Source: Pseudomonas wayambapalatensis
GTDB taxonomy: Bacteria; Pseudomonadota; Gammaproteobacteria; Pseudomonadales; Pseudomonadaceae
Reading direction: 5' to 3'
Length of the DNA: 64,000 nucleotides
Assembly: GCA_014268975.2 (NCBI GenBank)
Contig: CP077096.1
Coordinates: forward strand, 801,001-865,000
Numbering within the stretch: position 1 is the stretch's first letter; each line of letters begins with the position of its first letter. Below the pieces are notes generated by a model. The model worked only from the letters and a program-made list of their open reading frames with translations, ran no database searches and was not told the DNA's origin. Position numbers and translations under genes: made by a program. Shown piece after piece: positions 27,333 through 34,548 of this stretch.

Positions 27333-28634
27333 ATGTCCGTTGCCAATACTGCCTCCACTTCTCCAAGCAAGGGCTTCGACATCAAGCGCAGCCTGATCGA
27401 GACCCTCGTCGCCGGCCTACTGGCGCTCATCGTTTTCGGCCCGGTCGTCGGCGTGGTGCTCGACGGCTACAGCTTCAATGCAGAACCCCGGCGAGTCGCG
27501 TGGCTGGTCGGCGGGGTGATGATCGGTCGCTTCGTGCTCAGCCTGTTCCTGCAGACACCCACCGGCCAACGCCTGCTGCAAGGCTTCGACAGCGGCGGCT
27601 CCGGCGTGCACGTGCTGGCTCCCGACTACAAGTCGCGCCTGCGCTACATCATCCCGGCGCTGATCGTCATCGCCATCGTCTTCCCGATCTTTGCCAACAA
27701 GTACCTGCTGACCGTGGTCATCCTCGGGCTGATCTACGTGCTGCTGGGCTTGGGCCTGAACATCGTGGTCGGCCTTGCCGGACTGCTCGACCTGGGTTAC
27801 GTGGCGTTCTACGCCATCGGCGCCTACGGCCTGGCGTTGGGCTACCAGTACCTGGGGCTGGGCTTCTGGACCGTGCTGCCATTGGCGGCCATCGCTGCGG
27901 CGCTGGCGGGATGCATACTGGGCTTCCCGGTGCTGCGCATGCATGGCGACTACTTGGCGATCGTCACCCTGGGGTTCGGTGAAATCATTCGCCTGGTGCT
28001 GAACAACTGGTTGTCGTTCACCGGTGGCCCGAACGGCATGCCGGCGCCGTCGCCGACCTTCTTCGGGCTGGAGTTCGGCCGTCGGGCGAAGGATGGCGGG
28101 GTGCCGTTCCACGAGTTCTTCGGTATCGAATACAACGCCAACTACAAGTTCCTGTTCATCTACATCGTGCTGTTCCTGGTGGTATTGGCGGTGCTCTACA
28201 TCAAGCACCGGCTCACGCGCATGCCGGTCGGTCGAGCCTGGGAGGCGCTGCGTGAAGACGAGATCGCCTGCCGTTCGATGGGCCTGAACCACGTGCTGGT
28301 CAAGCTTTCGGCCTTTACCCTGGGCGCCTCTACTGCGGGCCTTGCCGGGGTGTTCTTCGCCACTTACCAGGGTTTCGTCAACCCGTCGTCGTTCACCTTC
28401 TTCGAATCGGCCTTGATCCTGGCCATCGTCGTGCTTGGCGGCATGGGCTCGACCGTGGGCGTGGTGATCGCCGCCTTCGTGCTGACCGTGGCGCCGGAGC
28501 TGCTGCGCAGCTTCTCCGAGTACCGCGTGCTGCTGTTCGGTGTGCTGATGGTGCTGATGATGATCTGGCGACCGCGAGGGCTGATCCGCATCAGCCGCAC
28601 TGGCGTGGTCCCACGTAAAGGAGTGGCGCCATGA
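27333..28634 (+). CDS. livM: Branched-chain amino acid ABC transporter permease LivM
   Basis: 433-aa permease, partner of LivH. An N-terminal extension with two or three extra hydrophobic segments precedes the core (GLGLNIVVGLAGLLDLGYVAFYAIGAYG), as in other Pseudomonas LivM proteins. VVLGGMGSTVGVVIAAF is the EAA-like loop. ATG at 27333 is chosen; an in-frame GTG lies at 27327 overlapping the livH stop. A four-base ATGA overlap leads into livG. Confidence 0.97.
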   Translation: MSVANTASTSPSKGFDIKRSLIETLVAGLLALIVFGPVVGVVLDGYSFNAEPRRVAWLVGGVMIGRFVLSLFLQTPTGQRLLQGFDSGGSGVHVLAPDYKSRLRYIIPALIVIAIVFPIFANKYLLTVVILGLIYVLLGLGLNIVVGLAGLLDLGYVAFYAIGAYGLALGYQYLGLGFWTVLPLAAIAAALAGCILGFPVLRMHGDYLAIVTLGFGEIIRLVLNNWLSFTGGPNGMPAPSPTFFGLEFGRRAKDGGVPFHEFFGIEYNANYKFLFIYIVLFLVVLAVLYIKHRLTRMPVGRAWEALREDEIACRSMGLNHVLVKLSAFTLGASTAGLAGVFFATYQGFVNPSSFTFFESALILAIVVLGGMGSTVGVVIAAFVLTVAPELLRSFSEYRVLLFGVLMVLMMIWRPRGLIRISRTGVVPRKGVAP

Positions 28635-29506
28635 GCGACGAAATCATTCTCTCGGTCGATAACCTGATGATGCAGTTCGGCGGCATCAAGGCGCTCAGCG
28701 ACGTCAGCCTGAAGGTCAAGCGCAACCAGATCTTCGCCCTGATCGGCCCCAACGGCGCCGGCAAGACCACGGTGTTCAACTGCCTGACCGGCTTCTACAA
28801 GGCCAGCGGCGGGCGCATCGAGCTGAACGTGCGTGGCCGTCACACCAACGTCATCCAACTGCTGGGCGAACGCTTCGAGGCGACGGATTTCGTCTCCCCG
28901 GCGCGCTTCGCCAACCGCCTGTACTACAAGATGTTCGGTGGCACCCACCTGGTGAACCGCGCGGGCCTGGCACGCACCTTCCAGAACATTCGCCTGTTCA
29001 AGGAAATGTCGGTGGTGGAAAACCTGCTGGTGGCCCAGCACATGTGGGTCAACCGCAATCTGCTGGCCGGGGTGCTCAACACCAAGGGCTATCGCCAGGC
29101 CGAAAGCGATGCGTTGGACCACGCGTTCTACTGGTTGGAGGTGGTCGATCTGGTCGATTGCGCCAACCGCCTGGCCGGCGAGCTGTCTTACGGTCAGCAG
29201 CGCCGCCTGGAGATCGCCCGGGCCATGTGCACGCGGCCGAAGATCATCTGCCTGGACGAGCCGGCCGCCGGCCTCAACCCGCAGGAGACCGAGGCCCTGA
29301 GCCGCATGATTCGTGTGCTGCGCGACGAGCACGACATCACCGTGGTGCTGATCGAGCATGACATGGGCATGGTCATGAGCATTTCCGATCACATCGTCGT
29401 GCTCGACCACGGCAATGTGATCGCCGAAGGCGCCCCGCAGGACATCCGCAACAACCCGACGGTAATCGCCGCCTACCTGGGTGCCGACGAAGAGGAACTG
29501 ATATGA
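28631..29506 (+). CDS. livG: Branched-chain amino acid ABC transporter ATPase LivG
   Basis: 291-aa ATP-binding subunit. Walker A GPNGAGKTT (near 39-47), signature LSYGQQRRLEIARAM, Walker B IICLDEPAAGLNP and the switch His in IEHDMGMVM are present. It is longer than the usual 255 aa owing to an insertion between Walker A and the Q-loop, where FVSPARFANRLYYKMFGG lies. Overlaps both neighbours by four bases. Confidence 0.97.
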   Translation: MSDEIILSVDNLMMQFGGIKALSDVSLKVKRNQIFALIGPNGAGKTTVFNCLTGFYKASGGRIELNVRGRHTNVIQLLGERFEATDFVSPARFANRLYYKMFGGTHLVNRAGLARTFQNIRLFKEMSVVENLLVAQHMWVNRNLLAGVLNTKGYRQAESDALDHAFYWLEVVDLVDCANRLAGELSYGQQRRLEIARAMCTRPKIICLDEPAAGLNPQETEALSRMIRVLRDEHDITVVLIEHDMGMVMSISDHIVVLDHGNVIAEGAPQDIRNNPTVIAAYLGADEEELI

Positions 29507-30219
29507 GTGCACCCATTCTCGAGCTCAAGGACCTGGATGTGTTCTACGGGCCGATCCAGGCGCTGAAGAAGGTCTCGATGCATATCGAGGAGGGCGAGAC
29601 GGTCAGCCTGATCGGTGCCAACGGCGCGGGCAAGTCCACGCTGCTGATGTCGATTTTCGGCCAGCCGCGGGCAGCTTCCGGGCAGATCCTCTACCGTGGC
29701 ACCGACATTACCCGCAAGTCGTCGCACTACATCGCCTCCAACGGCATCGCCCAGTCGCCGGAAGGGCGGCGGGTGTTCCCCGACATGACCGTCGAGGAGA
29801 ACCTGATGATGGGCACCATCCCCATCGGCGACAAGCATGCCGACGAAGACATGCAGCGCATGTACGAGCTGTTCCCGCGACTCAAGGAGCGCCGCAACCA
29901 GCGGGCCATGACCATGTCCGGCGGCGAGCAGCAGATGCTGGCCATCGCCCGTGCCTTGATGAGCCGCCCCAAGCTGCTGTTGCTGGACGAGCCGTCGCTG
30001 GGGTTGGCGCCGATCGTGGTCAAGCAGATCTTCTCGACCCTGCGCGAACTGGCCAAGACCGGCATGACCATTTTCCTGGTCGAGCAGAACGCCAACCATG
30101 CGCTGAAACTGTCGGACCGGGCGTATGTGATGGTCAACGGCCAGATTCGCATGACCGGGACCGGGCAGGAGTTGCTGGTCAACGAAGAGGTGCGCAGCGC
30201 GTATCTGGGCGGGCATTGA
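29503..30219 (+). CDS. livF: Branched-chain amino acid ABC transporter ATPase LivF
   Basis: 238-aa second ATP-binding subunit. Walker A GANGAGKST, signature MSGGEQQMLAIARALM, Walker B LLLLDEPSLGLAP and H-loop VEQNANHAL are intact. Last gene of livKHMGF, followed within 10 bp by a terminator-like hairpin. Confidence 0.97.
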   Translation: MSAPILELKDLDVFYGPIQALKKVSMHIEEGETVSLIGANGAGKSTLLMSIFGQPRAASGQILYRGTDITRKSSHYIASNGIAQSPEGRRVFPDMTVEENLMMGTIPIGDKHADEDMQRMYELFPRLKERRNQRAMTMSGGEQQMLAIARALMSRPKLLLLDEPSLGLAPIVVKQIFSTLRELAKTGMTIFLVEQNANHALKLSDRAYVMVNGQIRMTGTGQELLVNEEVRSAYLGGH

Positions 30220-30228
30220 GGTGGGGCA

Positions 30229-30247
30229 GGGGCTGCAAGGCAGCCCC
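30229..30247 (+). terminator. Hairpin after livF
   Basis: GGGGCTGC and GCAGCCCC form a perfect 8-bp stem with an AAG loop just after the livF stop. The T-run is poor, so efficiency is uncertain. Confidence 0.55.
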
Positions 30248-30256
30248 GGTCGCCAA

Positions 30257-30666
30257 TGTGGACAACTTGTCGCACATCGCGCTTGAAACACCGTAGATTC
30301 CTTGCATAAACCCTTGTTTCCACAGGCACGGTCTTTTCCACGATTAATGTGGAACCGCCTGTGGAAAACATGGTGGCACCTCGCTGGACCCCTCGCACTC
30401 CAAGGCCTGCATGGCAATGATCAATAATTGATCAATCGAGCTTTGTGCACAATTCCGTGGCTCTTTTGCCGTTGAAACGCGGCCAGGGATCGCTGCTGTC
30501 TTTCTGTGGATAAGTCTGTGCGCAACCCTTGGACAGACCGCTGTACACGGCATGGCTGAAAGCGTTGAGCCATCACCCTGAGCGCTCTGAAAGAGTTCCC
30601 TCAGGCCACAGGGTTCCCTTTACCCGACGAGTTGCCCCCAATCCGTGGGGAAAGCCTTGTGGATAA
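30257..30666. other. Intergenic region with a cluster of DnaA-box-like sequences
   Basis: The 595-bp gap between livF and the SDR gene has no convincing coding frame. It carries two perfect TGTGGATAA boxes (30505-30513, 30658-30666; consensus TTATCCACA on the other strand), TGTGGACAA at 30257-30265 and TGTGGAAAA at 30360-30368. Looser TTTCCACA-type matches lie near 30317 and 30334. A 17-bp palindrome lies at 30418-30434. The role is inferred: DnaA titration, DnaA-controlled transcription or chance. Confidence 0.45.
30418..30434. promoter_or_regulatory. Perfect palindrome TGATCAAT-A-ATTGATCA
   Basis: Eight-base perfect arms with one central base, in an A/T-rich island within a GC-rich genome. 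This is typical of a dimeric repressor operator, but no regulator gene adjoins it and it lies about 380 bp before the SDR start. Confidence 0.4.
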
Positions 30667-30814
30667 GATGCGTATAGCCTGCACCAGCCCTTGTGCTGCA
30701 AGGCTTTCGAGGCGTTGCCTGTTTTTTGACCAGTACCGAAAACGGCTTGCTGCCGGCGAGCGCCGCGGGCATGCTGCAAGGCCTGCGACGACCCCTACAG
30801 CGAAGGAGAACAGC

Positions 30815-31582
30815 ATGACGTCCACCGTATTCATCACAGGTGCCACTTCCGGTTTCGGTGAAGCCACTGCCCGTCGTTTCGCCGACGCGGGCTGGAAGCT
30901 GGTGCTCACCGGTCGCCGCAAGGAGCGCCTGGACGCCCTGTGCGCCGAGCTGTCGGCCAAGACCGAGGTGTTGGGCCTGGTGGTCGACGTGCGCGACCGC
31001 AAGGCAATGGAGGCGGCGATTGCCGGCCTGCCGCCGACCTTCGACAAGTTGCAGGGCCTGGTCAACAACGCAGGGCTGGCCCTGGGCGCCGACCCTGCGC
31101 CGCAGTGCGACCTGGACGACTGGGAAACCATGGTCGACACCAACATCAAGGGCCTGATGTACACCACCCGCCTGCTGTTGCCGCGCCTGATCGCCCATGG
31201 CCGTGGCGCAAGCATCCTCAACGTGGGTTCGGTGGCGGGCAACTACCCCTATCCGGGCAGCCATGTGTATGGCGGCACCAAGGCCTTTGTCGGGCAGTTC
31301 TCCCTGAGCCTGCGCTGCGACCTGCGCGGCACCGGCGTACGGGTGACCAACATCGAGCCGGGGCTGTGCGAAAGCGAGTTCTCGCTGGTGCGCTTCGGTG
31401 GCGACCAGTCGCGCTACGACGCTACCTACGCGGGCGCCGAGCCGATCCAGCCGCAGGACATCGCCGACACCATCTTCTGGGTGCTCAACCAGCCGGCGCA
31501 CATCAACATCAACAACCTTGAACTGATGCCGGTAAGCCAGGACTGGGCTGGGTTCTCGATCGACCGCTCGGCCAAGGGCTGA
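30815..31582 (+). CDS. YdfG-like short-chain dehydrogenase
   Basis: 255-aa SDR close to E. coli YdfG (NADP-dependent 3-hydroxy acid/serine dehydrogenase, also malonic semialdehyde reductase). TGATSGFG at 8-15, NNAG, S of NVGSVAG and YGGTK mark cofactor and catalytic sites; INIEPGLCESEF-like and ININNLELMPVSQ segments match that subfamily. GAAGGAG before the ATG at 30815 fixes the start; the longer frame from 30632 has no family match. Confidence 0.88.
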   Translation: MTSTVFITGATSGFGEATARRFADAGWKLVLTGRRKERLDALCAELSAKTEVLGLVVDVRDRKAMEAAIAGLPPTFDKLQGLVNNAGLALGADPAPQCDLDDWETMVDTNIKGLMYTTRLLLPRLIAHGRGASILNVGSVAGNYPYPGSHVYGGTKAFVGQFSLSLRCDLRGTGVRVTNIEPGLCESEFSLVRFGGDQSRYDATYAGAEPIQPQDIADTIFWVLNQPAHININNLELMPVSQDWAGFSIDRSAKG

Positions 31583-31651
31583 AAACGGTTCCTCGCCAAC
31601 TCTTGTAGGAGCAACTGTCTTGCTCAAAATCTAAAGGTCAGCCCAATCCCC

Positions 31652-31752
31652 CTGTAGGAGCGGGCTTGCCCGCGAACACGGGCGTAGCCCGTGCCAGGCA
31701 GCGCGGTGTCTTTTTCGCGGGCAAGTCGGGGCGCCGAACCGCCGCTCCTACA
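31652..31752. repeat. REP pair between the SDR and epimerase genes
   Basis: A typical REP (GTAGGAGCGGGCTTGCCCGCGAA) and an opposed, diverged copy (TTTCGCGGGCAAGTCGGGGCG...CTCCTACAG) with a small ACGGGC/GCCCGT hairpin between. It fills most of the 174-bp gap between the convergent genes and ends five bases before the epimerase stop. Confidence 0.85.
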
Positions 31753-31756
31753 GCCA

Positions 31757-32866
31757 TTAGTGCAGGCGTTGCAGGCCTTCGAGGCAAGTGGCCAGGTGGT
31801 AGGGCGTGGTGGACGGCATGTCGTGCCGGCTGACTGCGCCCTGGCCATCACGGCATTCGTGCCAGCCGCCGGCATGCAGGAAGTTGTCTTCGAGGGCTTT
31901 GAGCTGGGTCATCAGCTTTGCCTCGTTGCCTGGCTTCAACGCCAGCGCCCGCAGATATTCGGCCTGGGCCCAGATCCGCTGGGTCGCATCGATCACCTTG
32001 CCATCCACATCCAGCGACGCGAGCACCGCCGCATCCTTCACGCCGCAACCCTCGGCGTACTCGAACGCCCGGCTGATCGATGCATGCAGCGGGGTCCCGC
32101 GCAGCAGTGGCGAGGTGTCGAGCAGGTAGAACCATTCGAACTGATGCCCAGGCTCGAACCAGTTATCCACAGCACCGCGGGGTTTTTCCAGCATCACGCC
32201 GTGGGTCGGATCGATGAACTGCGCCTGCAGGGCTGTGCATAACTGCAGCAGGGCCGCTTGCGCGGCATCGTCCTTACGCACGGCCAGGGTTTGCAGGAAG
32301 GCTTCGGCCAGGTGCATCTGCGGGTTCTGCAGCGGGCCGCTGCCAAGGTCGGACCAGTCTTCGCCCAGCACGGCTTCGTACAGACCATCATCCCGAGCGA
32401 ACTGCTCCTCGATGATTTCCAGGGCCGCGTTCAGCGCCGACTCGACCAGCCCTTCGCCGACCTTGCCCCAGTAGTGGGCGCAGGCGAAGACGATGAAGGC
32501 GTGGGTGTAGAGGTCCTTGCGTCGGTCCAGTGGCTTGCCGTCGGCATCGATGCTGTAGAACCAGCCGCCGTGCTCGGCGTCGTGAAAATGTCGCTGCAGC
32601 GAGCGGAACAGCGCGGCAGCGCGCTCGGCGGCACCGGGTTGCTCGATGCGGCTGCTGAACAGGTAGAGCTGACGTGCGCAGGCCATGGCGCGGTAGCGCT
32701 GCACCGGCAGGGGGTGGTGTTCGGCGTCGAGGGCTTCGAAGGGCAGGGCCATGTCGGCGTTCCACCCGGGACCTTGCCACAAGGGCACGATGCGCTCGGC
32801 GAAATGTTCGCGCACAGAAGCCAGGCAGGTGGTCAACTCGGACGGGGTAGGGCGGGGGTTGGACAT
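31757..32866 (-). CDS. AGE-family sugar epimerase/isomerase
   Basis: 369-aa alpha/alpha-barrel protein of the N-acylglucosamine 2-epimerase family, which includes mannose isomerases and YihS-type aldose-ketose isomerases. Typical blocks are ARQLYLFSSRIEQ, DAEHGGWFYSIDADGKP, YTHAFIVFACAHYW and PGHQFEWFYLLD, which line the barrel active site. The ATG at 32866 (MSNPRPTPSEL) is preferred to the longer frame. Substrate (mannose, lyxose or another sugar) cannot be told. It is co-oriented with the TetR-type gene upstream. Confidence 0.88.
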   Translation of the reverse strand: MSNPRPTPSELTTCLASVREHFAERIVPLWQGPGWNADMALPFEALDAEHHPLPVQRYRAMACARQLYLFSSRIEQPGAAERAAALFRSLQRHFHDAEHGGWFYSIDADGKPLDRRKDLYTHAFIVFACAHYWGKVGEGLVESALNAALEIIEEQFARDDGLYEAVLGEDWSDLGSGPLQNPQMHLAEAFLQTLAVRKDDAAQAALLQLCTALQAQFIDPTHGVMLEKPRGAVDNWFEPGHQFEWFYLLDTSPLLRGTPLHASISRAFEYAEGCGVKDAAVLASLDVDGKVIDATQRIWAQAEYLRALALKPGNEAKLMTQLKALEDNFLHAGGWHECRDGQGAVSRHDMPSTTPYHLATCLEGLQRLH

Positions 32867-32948
32867 GAAGGCGCTCGTCGCAATCGGGCAGGGCGCCATG
32901 GTAGCAGAACTGGGGAAGGGGTTGATTGTGCCGGCCGCTTCGCGGACT

Positions 32949-33581
32949 TCAGCCCGGATTCCCCAAGCCCTGCCAATGCCGCGCCCCGACGAAGATGAAG
33001 CGCAGTTGCTGGGTGATCTTGTCCTGGGCGGTCAGCGCCTGCGGGCACGCCGGATCAGGGCTGTCGATCAGCTCTGGCAGGGTGGCGAACACGGTCTTGA
33101 CCACCAGGTCGGCCATCACCCCCAGGGCGGCGCTGTCCAGGTGCTGCCAGCGGGTCATGCGTGCAAGGTCGGTGGCCAGGTCAGAGCTGATGTCCCGGCG
33201 TAGCCGGGCGATGGCCTGGCGCACGGGCTGCGAGCCGCCGTACTGCTCACGGGCGAGGAACAGGAACTGGGCGCGGTGTGCCGCCACCACATCGAGAAAG
33301 ATGCGCACCGAGGCGTCGGTGATGCCGCCGAGTTCGAATTCGTTGTGGCGCACCAGGCGAATGGTCTGGCGGAAAGTTGCGTCGACCTCGGCGACCAGCG
33401 CGAGGCCCAGGGCATCCATGTCGGGGAAATGCCGATAGAAACCGGTGGGGACGATGCCAGCGGCCTTGGCCACTTCGCGCAGGCTGATGCTGCCAAAGCC
33501 ACGGCCACTCTCCATGAGCTGGCAGGCGGCGTCGAGCAAGGCCTGGCGGGTCTGTTGCTTCTGTTCGGCACGCGGCAGCAT
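32949..33581 (-). CDS. TetR-family regulator of unsaturated fatty acid genes (DesT/FabR-like)
   Basis: 210-aa repressor. The N-terminal HTH (about 28-52: ISLREVAKAAGIVPTGFYRHF) and the following DMDALGLALVAEVDATFRQ strongly resemble DesT/FabR, which sense the saturated to unsaturated acyl-CoA ratio. In P. aeruginosa desT adjoins a desaturase operon; here no desaturase lies next to it, so it would act on distant targets. MLPRAEQKQQTRQALLDAA is the family-typical start. Confidence 0.85.
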   Translation of the reverse strand: MLPRAEQKQQTRQALLDAACQLMESGRGFGSISLREVAKAAGIVPTGFYRHFPDMDALGLALVAEVDATFRQTIRLVRHNEFELGGITDASVRIFLDVVAAHRAQFLFLAREQYGGSQPVRQAIARLRRDISSDLATDLARMTRWQHLDSAALGVMADLVVKTVFATLPELIDSPDPACPQALTAQDKITQQLRFIFVGARHWQGLGNPG

Positions 33582-33623
33582 GGGGTTCTGGATTCTGTGA
33601 CTGTACGGCTGGGCACTCTAGAT

Positions 33624-33656
33624 AAAAAAACGAAGCCCGGTCAATGGACCGGGCTT
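33624..33656 (-). terminator. Rho-independent terminator of the tandem-repeat protein gene
   Basis: A perfect 10-bp stem (AAGCCCGGTC/GACCGGGCTT, 33633-33642 and 33647-33656) with a four-base loop, followed on the minus strand by a run of T (A-run at 33624-33630). It lies about 50 bp after the stop at 33707 and shows that the minus strand is the transcribed one. Confidence 0.9.
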
Positions 33657-33706
33657 TGGAGGGGAGCAAGCGCTGTATGTCGAGTTGTCGTTATCAGCCA
33701 TGGGCA

Positions 33707-34207
33707 TCAGCTCACGCGGCGGATTTCGACCAGACGATCCGAGCCACCTTCGGCAACGCGGTTGTTACGTTCGATCAGACGATCCGAGCCACCTTCGGCA
33801 ACGCGGTTGTTACGTTCGATCAGGCGATCCGAGCCACCTTCGGCAACGCGATTGCTACGTTCGATCAGACGGTCCGAGCCACCTTCGGCAACGCGGTTGT
33901 TACGTTCGATCAGGCGATCCGAGCCACCTTCGGCAACGCGGTTGTTACGTTCGATCAGGCGATCCGAGCCACCTTCGGCAACGCGGTTGTTACGTTCGAT
34001 CAGACGGTCCGAGCCACCTTCGGCAACGCGGTTGTTGCGTTCGATCAGACGATCCGAGCCACCTTCGGCAACGGTTTTCAGGGGCTGGGCAATCACTGCC
34101 GAGCTGGAACGGGCTTCGGCGCTCAGGTGTTGGTCGGCAGCCGGCAAGGCGAAGGCGTTGGCGGCAAGGATGGAAAGACTCAGGCTCAGCAGCAGTTGGC
34201 GTTTCAT
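33707..34207 (-). CDS. Exported protein made of eight 15-residue repeats
   Basis: 166-aa protein with a signal peptide (about 1-20, LLLSLSLSILAANAFA), a short linker and eight tandem copies of VAEGGSDRLIERNNR, ending VAEGGSDRLVEIRRVS. One copy has S for the first N. Similar pseudomonad proteins have, as I recall, been given the loose name phage infection protein, without clear function. GAGGAG precedes the ATG at 34207, and a strong terminator follows. The repeat is rich in Gly, Asp, Arg and Asn and has no Cys in the mature part. The 45-bp period is prone to copy-number change. A surface-exposed or periplasmic role is inferred. Confidence 0.82.
   Translation of the reverse strand: MKRQLLLSLSLSILAANAFALPAADQHLSAEARSSSAVIAQPLKTVAEGGSDRLIERNNRVAEGGSDRLIERNNRVAEGGSDRLIERNNRVAEGGSDRLIERNNRVAEGGSDRLIERSNRVAEGGSDRLIERNNRVAEGGSDRLIERNNRVAEGGSDRLVEIRRVS
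33736..34073. repeat. 45-bp tandem repeat, eight copies
   Basis: Unit starts (GATCCGAGCCACC...) occur at 33736, 33781, 33826, 33871, 33916, 33961, 34006 and 34051, exactly 45 bp apart; the last copy is partial. Copies differ at only a few positions (for example CAGACG against CAGGCG). Because 45 is divisible by three, all frames stay open on both strands. Confidence 0.98.
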
Positions 34208-34548
34208 GATTCGGTGCTCCTCGTGGGACGCTGGAAAGTGGGTACGAGGGCAATGCTACGCTTGGTAACTCAAGAAAAAAGTTCATATGGCTAATGGTAA
34301 CAATCGACGGAAATGATGGTTGGGCGCAAAGGCTCTGGATCAATGATTTCGGGGTGATGGGTGGCTAGGTGCTACCCCGTTTTGCCGGTAACACCCGGGT
34401 CGATTTCATCCCCGAAGCTGAGAATTAGGTCAGGAAAAACTTCGCTATCATTGCTGTCATCGATAAAACCCCGCGGGCTTTCGTCAGTCCGAAGTAATGA
34501 ACGCCTTTGCCGCACCGCTTCATGTCATGCAGTCAGGAGAGCCCCGCA
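34208..34548. other. Divergent promoter region before asmA
   Basis: A 341-bp, relatively A/T-rich gap between divergent genes for the repeat protein and AsmA. It should contain both promoters. I see no RNA gene, REP or coding frame with a ribosome-binding site. Confidence 0.5.

Noticed and set aside
33736..34073. Direct repeats as a possible CRISPR array
   Set aside because: Units are contiguous with no unique spacers, and they encode a protein repeat; no cas genes are present.
33276..34294. Plus-strand frames through the 45-bp repeats (330, 216 and 174 codons)
   Set aside because: All frames stay open because the period is a multiple of three. The minus-strand frame alone has a signal peptide, ribosome-binding site and terminator.
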